The notes below the pieces were generated by a model, which had not been told where the DNA came from, ran no database searches, and was given only the letters and a program-made list of their open reading frames with translations. Positions 12,965 through 23,400 of a stretch of 64,000 bases of DNA are shown here, in pieces. The stretch is from assembly GCA_964016885.1 (NCBI GenBank), contig OZ024740.1:9630450-9694449 (forward strand). Direction: 5' to 3'. Position numbers and translations under genes: made by a program. Origin of the DNA: Eledone cirrhosa. Taxonomy: Eukaryota; Mollusca; Cephalopoda; Octopoda; Eledonidae. The number at the start of each line of letters is the position of its first letter. Within the stretch, counting starts at the first letter, position 1.

Positions 12965-14074
12965 AATGTAGGTGTTATACCACATCTAGTTAACATATAA
13001 CAATGAAGTTAATTAATCAGCAAGGTAGGTGTTATACCACACCTAGTTAACATATAACAGGGAAGTTAATTAGCCAGCAAGTTAGGTGTTATACCACACC
13101 TAGTTAACATATAACAGGGAAGTTAATTAACCAGCAAAGTAGGTGTTATACCACACCTAGTTAACATATAACTGGGAAGTTAATTAACCAGCAAGGTAGG
13201 TGTTATCCCACACCTAGTTAACATATAACAGGGAAGTTAATTAACCAGCAAGGTAGGTGTTATACCACATCTAGTTAACATATAACAATGAAGTTAATTA
13301 ATCAGCAAGGTAGGTGTTATACCACACCTAGTTAACATATAACAGGGAAGTTAATTAGCCAGCAAGTTAGGTGTTATACCACACCTAGTTAACATATAAC
13401 AGGGAAGTTAATTAACCAGCAAGGTAGGTGTTATACCACACCTAGTTAACATATAACAGGGAAGTTAATTAACCAGCAAAGTAGGTGTTATACCACACCT
13501 AGTTAACATATAACTGGGAAGTTAATTAACCAGCAAGGTAGGTGTTATCCCACACCTAGTTAACATATAACAGGGAAGTTAATTAACCAGCAAGGTAGGT
13601 GTTATACCACACCTAGTTAACATATAACAGGGAAGTTAGTTAACCAGCAAGGTAGGTGTTATACCACACCTAGTTAACATATAACAGGGAAGTTAATTAA
13701 CCAGCAAGGTAGGTGTTATACCACACCTAGTTAACATATAACAGGGAAGTTAATTAACCAGCAAAGTAGGTGTTATACCACACCTAGTTAACATATAACA
13801 GGGAATTTAATTAACCAGCAAGGTAGGTGTTATCCCACACCTAGTTAACATATAACAGGGAAGTTAATTAACCAGCAAGGTAGGTGTTATACCACACCTA
13901 GTTAACATATAACAGGGAAGTTAATTAACCAGCAAGGTAGGTGTTATACTAGAACTAGTTAACATATAACAGGGAAGTTAATTAACCAGCAAGGTAGGTG
14001 TTATACCACACCTAGTTAACATATAACAGGGAAGTTAATTAACCAGCAAAGTAGATATTATACCACACCTAGTT
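12965..14074. repeat. Homogeneous end of array A with 285/342-bp higher-order period
   Basis: The last 1.1 kb of family A is far more uniform than the rest. Marker variants recur at multiples of the unit. The 'caaagtag' variant is at 13,135, 13,477, 13,762 and 14,047, spaced 342, 285 and 285 bp (6, 5 and 5 units). The 'tatccca' variant is at 13,204, 13,546 and 13,831 (342 and 285 bp). The 'aatcagc' variant near 13,016 and 13,301 is 285 bp apart. This is a young higher-order repeat of five to six monomers that runs directly into the junction with family B. Confidence 0.9.
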
Positions 14075-14082
14075 GATGTGAC
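14066..14082. other. Junction between satellite families A and B
   Basis: Family A reads normally to 'ccacacctagtt' (14,063-14,074); where A would continue 'aacatat', the sequence continues 'gatgtgaccactgg' as in family B. The bases GTT at 14,072-14,074 fit either family, so the switch is a join with 3-bp microhomology and no filler. Some B units in the array read 'ctagttgatgtg' (for example at 20,929), so the overlap could have been CTAGTT if such a unit was the original partner. The first B unit (from 14,073) has unusual bases ('ctgttttagg', 'tttttcacc'), consistent with an edge copy. The switch itself is directly visible; the mechanism is inference. Confidence 0.93.
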
Positions 14083-14152
14083 CACTGGTCATCTGTTTTA
14101 GGTTTTTCACCAGACTGAGAGTGGGGTGCTGGTGGTAGTCTTGTGGTTGATG

Positions 14153-14165
14153 TGACCACTGGTCA
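14153..14165. other. TGACCACTGGTCA dyad in the B unit (representative copy)
   Basis: Arms TGACCA and TGGTCA are perfect inverted copies around a single central C. Present in nearly every B unit, hence every 74 bp for 50 kb. The main variant changes one base (TGACCTCTGGTCA, for example near 21,532), which breaks symmetry at the inner position only. The half-site TGGTCA is close to the nuclear-receptor half-site AGGTCA in everted arrangement; this is a resemblance, not evidence of binding. Confidence 0.85.
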
Positions 14166-14188
14166 TCTGGTTTAGGCTTGTCACCAGA
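14166..14188. other. Second inverted repeat in the B unit (representative copy)
   Basis: TCTGGT (14,166-14,171) and ACCAGA (14,183-14,188) are exact inverted copies around 11 bases. It directly follows the TGACCACTGGTCA dyad, so the left 42 bases of each unit hold two dyads in tandem while the right half is G-rich and lacks dyad symmetry. Variants with 'accagac' changed to 'accatac' remove one pair. Confidence 0.8.
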
Positions 14189-16029
14189 CTGAGAGAGGGG
14201 TGCTGGTGGTAGTCTTGTGGCTGATGTGACCACTGATCATCTGGTTTAGGCTTGTCACCAGACTGAGAGAGAGGTGCTGGTGGTTGTCTTGTGGTTGATG
14301 TGACCACTGGTCATCTGGTTTAGGTTTTTCACCAGACTGAGAGTGGGGTGCTGGTGATAGTCTTGTGGTTGATGTGACCACTGGTCATCTGGTTTAGGCT
14401 TGTCACCAGACTGAGAGAGGGGTGATGGTGGTAGTCTTGTGGTTGATGTGACCACTGGTCATCTGGTTTAGGCTTGTCACCAGACTGAGAGAGAGGTGCT
14501 GGTGGTAGTCTTGTGGTTGATGTGACCACTGGTCATCTGGTTTATGTTTGTCACCAGACTGAGAGAGGGGTGCTGGTGGTAGTCGTGTGGTTGATGTGAC
14601 CACTGGTCATCTGGTTTAGGTTTGTCACCAGACTGAGAGAGGGGTGCTGGTGGTAGTCTTGTGGTTGATGTGACCACTGGTCATCTGGTTTAGGTTTGTC
14701 ACCAGACTGAGAAAGGGGTGCTGGTGGTAGTCTTGTGGTTGATGTGACCACTGGTCATCTGGTTTAGGCTTGTCACCAGACTGAGAGAGGTGTGCTGGTG
14801 GTAGTCTTGTGGTTGATGTGACCACTGGTCATCTGGTTTAGGCTTGTCACCAGACTGAGAGAGAGGTGCTGGTGGTAGTCTTGTGGTTGATGTGACCACT
14901 GGTCATCTGGTTTAGGTTTGTCACCAGACTGAGAGAGGGGTGCTGGTGGTAGTCTTGTGGTTGATGTGACCTCTGGTCATCTGGTTTAGGTTTGTCACCA
15001 GACTGAGAGAGGGGTGCTGGTGATAGTCTTGTGGTTGATGTGACCACTGGTCATCTGGTTTAGGTTTGTCACCAGACTGAGAAAGGGGTGCTGGTGGTAG
15101 TCTTGTGGTTGATGTGACCACTGGTCATCTGGTTTAGGCTTGTCACCATACTGAGAGAGGTGTGCTGGTGGTAGTCTTGTGGTTGATGTGACCACTGGTC
15201 ATCTGGTTTAGGTTTGTCACCAGACTGAGAGAGGTGTGCTGGTGGTAGTCTTGTGGTTGATGTGACCACTGGTCATCTGGTTTAGGCTTGTCACCATACT
15301 GAGAGAGGGGTGCTGGTGATAGTCTTGTGGTTGATGTGACCACTGGTCATCTGGTTTAGGTTTGTCACCAGACTGAGAGAGGTGTGCTGGTGGTAGTCTT
15401 GTGGTTGATGTGACCACTGGTCATCTGGTTTAGGCTTGTCACCAGACTGAGAGAGGTGTGCTGGTGGTAGTCTTGTGGTTGATGTGACCACTGGTCATCT
15501 GGTTTAGGCTTGTCACCATACTGAGAGAGGGGTGCTGGTGATAGTCTTGTGGTTGATGTGACCACTGGTCATCTGGTTTAGGTTTGTCACCAGACTGAGA
15601 GAGGGGTGCTGGTGATAGTCTTGTGGTTGATGTGACCACTGGTCATCTGGTTTAGGCTTGTCACCATACTGAGAGAGGGGTGCTGGTGGGTGTCTTGTGG
15701 TTGATGTGACCACTGGTCATCTGGTTTAGGTTTGTCACCAGACTTAGAGAGGGGTGGTGGTGGTGGTCTTGTGGTTGATGTGACCACTGGTCATCTGGTT
15801 TAGGTTTTTCACCAGACTGAGAGTAGGGTGCTGGTGGTAGTCTTGTGGTTGATGTGACCACTGGTCATCTGGTCTAGGTTTGTCACCAGACTGAGAGAGA
15901 GGTGCTGGTGGTAGTCTTGTGGTTGATGTGACCACTTGTCATCTGGTTTAGGCTTGTCACCAGACTGAGAGAGGGGTGCTGGTGGTAGTCTTGTGGTCGA
16001 TGTGATCACTGGTCATCTGGTCTAGGTTT

Positions 16030-16900
16030 GTCACCAGACTGAGAGAGAGGTGTTGGTGGTAGTCTTGTGGTTGATGTGACCACTGGTCATCTGGTTTAGG
16101 TTTTTCACCAGGCTGAGAAAGGGGTGCTGGTCGTAGTCTTGTGGTTGATGTGACCTCTGGTCATCTGGTTTAGGCTTGTCACAAGACTGAGTGAGATGTG
16201 CTGGTGGTAGTCTTGTGGTTGATGTAAACACTGGTCATCTGGTTTAGGTTTTTCACCAGACTGAGAGTGGGGTGCTGGTGATAGTTTTGTTGTGGATGTG
16301 ACCACTGGTCATCTGGTTTAGGCTTGTCACCAGACTGAGAGAGGGGTGCTGGTGGTTGATGTGACCACTGGTCATCTGGTTTAGGCTTGTCACCAGACTG
16401 AGAGAGAGGTGCTGGTGGTTGTCTTGTGGTTGATGTGACCACTGGTCATCTGGTTTAGGTTTTTCACCAGACTGAGAGTGGGGTGCTGGTGATAGTCTTG
16501 TGGTTGATGTGACCACTGGTCATCTGGTTTAGGCTTGTCACCAGACTGAGAGAGGGGTGCTGGTGTTAGTCTTGTGGCTGATGTGACCACTGGTCATCTG
16601 GTTTATGCTTGTCACCAGACTGAGAGAGAGGTGCTGGTGGTTGTCTTGTGGTTGATGTGACCACTGGTCATCAGGTTTAGGTTTTTCACCAGACTGAGAG
16701 TGGGGTGCTGGTGATAGTCATGTGGTTGATGTGACCACTGGTCATCTGGTTTAGGCTTGTCACCAGACTGAGAGAGGGGTGCTGGTGGTAGTCTTGTGGT
16801 TGATGTGACCACTGGTCATCTGGTTTAGGCTTGTCACCAGACTGAGAGAGGGGTGCTGGTGGTAGTATTGTGGTTGATGTGACCACTGGTCATCTGGTTT
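16030..16900. repeat. Array B duplication (2,432-bp spacing), copy 1
   Basis: The run of unusual units here ('gatgtaaacactgg', 'tcttgttgtggatg', the 63-bp unit with 'gctggtggttgatg', 'catctggtttatgcttg', 'catcaggtttaggttt') recurs in the same order at 18,460-19,330. For example the 63-bp unit's 'ctggtggttg' is at 16,349 and 18,781. Several single-base differences separate the two copies. Confidence 0.85.
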
Positions 16901-18459
16901 AGGCTTGTCACCAGACTTAGAGAGGGTGCTGGTGGTTGTCTTGTGGTTGATGTGACCACTGGTCATCTGGTTTAGGTTTGTCACCAGACTGAGAGAGGGG
17001 TGCTGGTGGTAGTCTTGTGGTTGATGTGACCACTGGTCATCTGGTTTTAGTTTTGTCACCAGACTGAGAGAGGGGTGCTGGTGGTAGTCTTGTGGTTGAT
17101 GTGACCACTGGTCATCTGGTTTAGGTTTGTCACCAGACTGAGAGAGGGGTGGTTGTGGTAGTATTGTGGTTGATGTGACCACTGGTCATCTGGTTTAGGT
17201 TTGTCACCAGACTGAGAAAGGGGTGCTGGTGGTAGTATTGTGGTTGATGGTACCACTGGTCATCTGGTTTAGGCTCGTCACGAGACTGAGAGAGGGGTGC
17301 TGGTGGTAGTATTGTGGTTGATGGTACCACTGGTCATCTGGTTTAGGCTCGTCACGAGACTGAGAGAGGGGTGCTGGTGGTAGTATTGTGGTTGATGTGA
17401 CCACTGGTCATCTGGTTTAGGCTTGTCACCAGACTTAGAGAGGGGTGCTGGTGGTAGTCTTGTGGTTGATGTGACCACTGGTCATCTGGTTTTAGTTTTG
17501 TCACCAGACTGAGAGAGGGGTGCTGGTGGTAGTCTTGTGTTTGATGTGACCACTGGTCATCTGGTTTAGGTTTGTCACCAGACTGAGAGAGGGGTGCTTG
17601 TGGTAGTATTGTGGTTCATGTGACCACTGGTCATCTGGTTTAGGCTTGTCACCAGACTGAGAGAGGGGTGCTGGTGGTAGTCTTCTGGTTGATGTGACCA
17701 CTGGTCATCTGGTTTAGGCTTGTCACCAGACTGAGAGAGGTGTGCTGGTGGTAGTCTTGTGGTTGATGTGACCACTGGTCATCTGGTTTAGGCTTGTCAC
17801 CAGACTGAGAGAGGGGTGCTGGTGGTAGTCTTGTGGTTGATGTGACCACTGGTCATCTGGTTTAGGCTTGTCACCAGACTGAGAGAGAGGTGCTGGTGGT
17901 AGTCTTGTGGTTGATGTGACCACTGGTTATCTGGTTTAGGCTTGTCACCAGACTTAGAGAGGGGTGCTGGTGGTTGTCTTGTGGTTGATGTGACCACTGG
18001 TCATCTGGTTTAGGTTTGTCACCAGACTGAGAGAGGGGTGCTGGTGGTAGTCTTGTGGTTGATGTGACCACTGGTCATCTGGTTTAGGTTTGTCACCAGA
18101 CTGAGAGAGGGGTGCTGGTGGTAGTCTTGTGGTTGATGTGACCACTGGTCATCTGGTTTAGGTTTGTCACCAGACTGAGAGAGGGGTGCTTGTGGTAGTC
18201 TTGTGGTTGATGTGACCACTGGTCATCTGGTTTAGGCTTGTCACCAGACTGAGAGAGGGGTGCTGGTGGTAGTCTTGTGGTTGATGTGACCACTGGTCAT
18301 CTGGTTTAGGTTTGTCACCAGACTGAGAAAGGGGTGCTGGTGGTAGTCTTGTGGTTGATGTGACCACTGGTCATCTGGTTTAGGCTTGTCACCAGACTGA
18401 GAGAGGTGTGCTGGTGGTAGTCTTGTGGTTGATGTGACCACTGGTCATCTGGTTTAGGA

Positions 18460-19330
18460 TTGTCACCAGACTGAGAGAGGTGTGCTGGCGGTAGTCTTAT
18501 GGTTGATGTGACCACTGGTCATCTGGTTTAGGTTTTTCACCAGACTGAGAAAGGGGTGCTTGTCGTAGTCTTGTGGTCGATGTGACCACTGGTCATCTGG
18601 TCTAGGTTTGTCACCAGACTGAGAGAGAGGTGTTGGTGGTAGTCTTGTGGTTGATGTAAACACTGGTCATCTGGTTTAGGTTTTTCACCAGACTGAGAGT
18701 GGGGTGCTGGTGATAGTCTTGTTGTGGATGTGACCACTGGTCATCTGGTTTAGGCTTGTCACCAGACTGAGAGAGGGGTGCTGGTGGTTGATGTGACCAC
18801 TGGTCATCTGGTTTAGGCTTGCCACCAGACTGAGAGAGAGGTGCTGGTGGTTGTCTTGTGGTTGATGTGACCACTGGTCATCTGGTTTAGGTTTTTGACC
18901 AGACTGAGAGTGGGGTGCTGGTGATAGTCTTGTGGTTGATGTGACCACTGGTCATCTGGTTTAGGCTTGTCACCAGACTGAGAGAGGGGTGCTGGTGTTA
19001 GTCTTGTGGCTGATGTGACCACTGGTCATCTGGTTTATGCTTGTCACCAGACTGAGAGAGAGGTGCTGGTGGTTGTCTTGTGGTTGATGTGACCACTGGT
19101 CATCAGGTTTAGGTTTTTCACCAGACTGAGAAAGGGGTGCTGGTGATAGTCATGTGGTTGATGTGACCACTGGTCATCTGGTTTAGGCTTGTCACCAGAC
19201 TGAGAGAGGGGTGCTGGTGGTAGTCTTGTGGTTGATGTGACCACTGTTCATCTGGTTTAGGTTTGTCACCAGACTGAGAGAGGGGTGCTTGTGGTAGTAT
19301 TGTGGTTGATGTGACCACTGGTCATCTGGT
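18460..19330. repeat. Array B duplication (2,432-bp spacing), copy 2
   Basis: Partner of 16,030-16,900. The spacing, 2,432 bp, is not a multiple of 74 because the intervening DNA contains odd-length units. Confidence 0.85.
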
Positions 19331-20949
19331 TTAGGCTTGTCACCAGACTGAGAGAGGGGTGCTGGTGGTAGTCTTGTGGTTGATGTGACCACTGGTCATC
19401 TGGTTTAGGTTTGTCACCAGACTGAGAAAGGGGTGCTGGTGGTAGTCTTGTGGTTGATGTGACTACTGGACATCTGGTTTAGGCTTGTCACCAGACAGAG
19501 AGGGGTGCTTGTAGTAGTATTGTGGTTCATGTGACCACTGGTCATCTGGTTTAGGCTCGTCACGAGACTGAGAGAGGGGTGCTGGTGGTAGTATTGTGGT
19601 TGATGTGACCACTGGTCATCTGGTTTAGGCTTGTCACCAGACTTAGAGAGGGGTGCTGGTGGTAGTCTTGTGGTTGATGTGACCACTGGTCATCTGGTTT
19701 TAGTTTTGTCACCAGACTGAGAGAGGGGTGCTGGTGGTAGTCTTGTGGTTGATGTGACCACTGGTCATCTGGTTTTAGTTTTGTCACCAGACTGAGAGAG
19801 GGGTGCTGGTGGTAGTCTTGTGGTTGATGTGACCACTGGTCATCTGGTTTAGGTTTGACACCAGACTGAGAGAGGGGTGCTTGTAGTAGTATTGTGGTTC
19901 ATGTGACCACTGGTCATCTGGTTTAGGCTTGTCACCAGACTGAGAGAGGGGTGCTGGTGGTAGTCTTGTGGTTGATGTAACCACTGGTCATCTGGTTTAG
20001 GTTAGTCACCAGACTGAGAGAGGGGTGCTGGTGGTAGTCTTGTGGTTGATGTGACCACTGGTCATCTGGTTTAGGCTTGTCACCATACTGAGAGAGGGGT
20101 GCTGGTGGGTGTCTTGTGGTTGATGTGACCACTGGTCATCTGGTTTAGGCTTGTCACCATACTGAGAGAGAGGTGCTGGTGGGTGTCTTGTGGTTGATGT
20201 GACCACTGGTCATCTGGTTTAGGCTTGTCACCAGACCGAGAGAGGTGTGCTGGTGGTAGTCTTGTGGTTGATGTGACCACTGGTCATCTGGTTTAGGCTT
20301 GTCACCAGACTGAGAGAGGGGTGCTGGTGGTAGTCTTGTGGTTGATGTGACCACTGGTCATCTGGTTTAGGCTTGTCACCATACTGAGAGAGGGGTGCTG
20401 GTGGGTGTCTTGTGGTTGATGTGACCACTGGTCATCTGGTTTAGGTTTTTCACCAGACTGAGAGTAGGGTGCTGGTGGTAGTCTTGTGGTTGATGTGACC
20501 ACTGGTCATCTAGTCTAGGTTTGTCACCAGACTGAGAGAGAGGTGCTGGTGGTAGTCTTTTGGTTGATGTGACCACTGGTCATCTGGTTTAGGCTTGTCA
20601 CCAAACTGAGAGAGGGGTGCTGGTGGTAGTCTTGTGGTCGATGTGACCACTGGTCATCTGGTCTAGGTTTGTCACCAGACTGAGAGAGAAGTGCTGGTGG
20701 TAGTCTTGTGGTTGATGTGACCACTGGTCATCTGGTTTAGGTTTTTCACCAGACTGAGAAAGGGGTGCTGGTGGTAGTCTTGTGGTTGATGTGACCACTG
20801 GTCATCTGGTTTAGGTTTTTCACCGGACTGAGAGAGGTGTGCTGGTGGTAGCCTTGTGGTTGATTTGACCACTGGTCATCTGGTTTAGGCTTGTCACCAG
20901 ACTGAGAGAGAGGTGCTGATGGTAGTCGTCTAGTTGATGTGACCACTGG

Positions 20950-23400
20950 TCATCTGGTTAAGGTTTGTCACCATACTGAGAGAGGGGTGCTGGCAGTAGT
21001 CTTGGGGTTGATGTGACCATTGGTCATCTGGTTTAGGTTTGTCACCAGACTGAGAAAGGGGTTCTGGTGGTAGTCTTGTGGTTGATCTGACCTCAGGTCA
21101 TCTGGCTTAGGTTTGTCACCAGACTGAGAAAGGGGTGCTGGCGGTAGTCTTGTGGTTGATGTGACCACTGGTCATCTGGTTTAGGTTTGTCACCAGACTG
21201 AGAGAGGGGTGCTGGTGGTAGTCTTGTGGTTGATGTGACCACTGGTCATCTGGTTTAGGTTTGTCACCAGACTGAGAAAGGGGTGCTGGTGGTAGTCTTG
21301 TGGTTGATGTGACCTCTGGTCATCTGGTTTAGGTTTGTCACCAGACTGAGAAAGGGGTGCTGGTGGTAGTCTTGTGGTTGATGTGACCACTGGTCATCTG
21401 GTTTAGGTTTGTCACCAGACTGAGAAAGGGGTGCTGGTGGTAGTCTTGTGGTTGATGTGACCACTGGTCATCTGGTTTAGGTTTGTCACCAGACTGAGAT
21501 AGGGGTGCTGGTGGTAGTCTTGTGGTTGATGTGACCTCTGGTCATCTGGTTTAGGTTTGTCACCAGAATGAGAAAGCGGTGCTGGTGGTAGTCTTGTGGT
21601 TGATGTGACCACTGGTCATCTGGTTTAGGTTTGTCACCAGACAGAGAAAGGGGTGCTGGTGGTAATCTTGTGGTTGATGTGACCACTGGTCATCTGGTTT
21701 AGGTTTGTCACCAGACAGAGAAAGGGGTGCTGGTGGTAGTCTTGTGGTTGATGTGACCACTGGTCATCTGGTTTAGGTTTGTCACCAGACAGAGAAAGGG
21801 GTGCTGGTGGTAGTCTTGTGGTTGATGTGACCACTGGTCATCTGGTTTAGGTTTGTCACCAGACAGTGAAAGGGGTGCTGGTGGTAGTATTGTGGTTGAT
21901 GTGACCACTGGTCATCTGGTTTAGGTTTGTCACCAGACTGAGAAAGGGGTGCTGGTGGTAGTCTTGTGTTTGATGTGACGACTGTTCATCTGGTTTAGGT
22001 TTGTCACCAGACAGAGAAAGGGGTGCTGGTGATAGTCTTGTGGTTGATGTGACCACTGGTCATCTGGTTTAGGCTTGTCACCAGACTGAGAGAGAGGTGC
22101 TAGTGGTAGTCTTGTGGTTGATGTGACCACTGGTCATCTAGTCTAGCCTTGTCACCAGACTGAGAAAGGGGTGCTGGTGGTAGTCTTGCGGTTGATGTGA
22201 CCTCTGGTCATCTGGTTTAGGTTTGTCACCAGACTGAGAGAGAGGTGCTAGTGGTAGTCTTGTGGTTGATGTGACCACTGGTCATCTAGTCTAGCCTTAT
22301 CACCAGACTGAGAAAGGGGTGCTGGTGGTAGTCTTGTGGTTGATGTGACCTCTGGTCATCTGGTTTAGGTTTGTCACCAGACTGAGAGAGGGGTGCTGGT
22401 GGTAGTCTTGTGGTTGATGTGACCACTGGTCATCTGGTTTAGGTTTGTCACCACACTGAGAGAGGGCTGCTGGTGGTAGTCTTGTGGTTGATGTGACCAC
22501 TGGTCATCTGGTTTAGGTTTGTCACCAGACTGAGAAAGGTGTGCTGGTGGTAGTCTTGTGGTTGATGTGACCTCTGGTCATCTGGTTTAGGTTTGTCACC
22601 AGACTGAGAAAGGGGTGCTGGTGGTAGTCTTGTGGTTGATGTGACCACTGGTCATCTGGTTTAGGTTTGTCACCAGACTGAGAAAGAGGTGCTGGTGGTA
22701 GTCTTGTGGTGGATGTAACCTCTGGTCATCTGGTTTAGGTTTGTCACCAGACTGAGATAGGGGTGCTGGTGGTAGTCTTGTGGTTGATGTGACCTCTGGT
22801 CATCTGGTTTAGGTTTGTCACCAGACTGAGAAAGGGGTGCTGGTCGTAGTCTTGTGGTTGATGTGACCACTGGTCATCTGGTTTAGGTTTGTCACCAGAC
22901 AGAGAAAGGGGTGCTGGTGGTAATCTTGTGGTTGATGTGACCACTGGTCATCTGGTTTAGGTTTGTCACCAGACAGAGAAAGGGGTGCTGGTGGTAGTCT
23001 TGTGGTTGATGTGACCACTGGTCATCTGGTTTAGGCTTGTCACCAGACAGAGAAAGGGGTGCTGGTGGTAGTCTTGTGGTTGATTTGACCACTGGTCATC
23101 TGGTTTAGGTTTGTCACCAGACAGTGAAAGGGGTGCTGGTGGTAGTATTGTGGTTGATGTGACCACTGGTCATCTGGTTTAGGTTTGTCACCAGACTGAG
23201 AAAGGGGTGCTGGTGGTAGTCTTGTGTTTGATGTGACCACTGTTCATCTGGTTTAGGTTTGTCACCAGACAGAGAAAGGGGTGCTGGTGATAGTCTTGTG
23301 GTTGATGTGACCACTAGTCATCTGGTTTAGGCTTGTCACCAGACTGAGAGAGAGGTGCTAGTGGTAGTCTTGTGGTTGATGTGACCACTGGTCATCTAGT
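20950..23400. repeat. Array B zone of class 2 units with 1,258-bp duplication
   Basis: Units read 'ggtttgtcaccagactgagaaagg' or 'ccagacagagaaagg' and often 'gatgtgacctctgg'. The run at 21,486-22,060, including 'cagacagtgaaagg' with 'tattgtgg' and 'cttgtgtttgatg', recurs at 22,744-23,320 with spacing 1,258 bp (17 units). A few substitutions separate the copies. Confidence 0.82.

Larger units (their letters stand above)
1..14074. repeat. Satellite family A: 57-bp tandem array
   Basis: Head-to-tail array of a 57-bp unit; a clean copy is at 1-57 and the next begins at 58. All copies I read are in the same orientation. The representative unit has 22 A, 14 T, 11 G and 10 C (about 37% GC). Core blocks kept in most copies are GTTAATTAACCAG, AGGTAGGTGTTATACCACA and CTAGTTAACATATAAC. 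Most copies are 57 bp; a frequent 55-bp class lacks two G/A bases in the 'cagggaag' segment (seen as 'cagaag', for example near 855, 1023 and 1910). The array enters the window already repeating, so its left end lies outside. There is no stretch of unrelated sequence, no transposon insertion and no long open frame in these 14 kb. The family is not one I recognise by name; this is eukaryotic satellite DNA by structure. Confidence 0.97.
14073..20930. repeat. Array B zone of class 1 units
   Basis: Units mostly read 'ggcttgtcaccagactgagagagg', with 'tttttcaccagactgagagtgg' interspersed. Short local periods of two and three units are visible: the 'caccata' variant is at 15,144, 15,292, 15,514 and 15,662 (148, 222 and 148 bp). 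The 63-bp variant unit occurs at about 16,350 and 18,782 inside a larger duplication of spacing 2,432 bp. Confidence 0.8.

Noticed and set aside
1..14074. CRISPR-like array (short regular repeats)
   Set aside because: Repeats are contiguous 57-bp units with no unique spacers of constant length, and no cas genes are present.
1..14074. TATA-like 'gttatacc' and 'acatataac' as promoters
   Set aside because: They are part of every A unit, with no downstream gene or start signals. AT-rich satellites contain such strings by composition.
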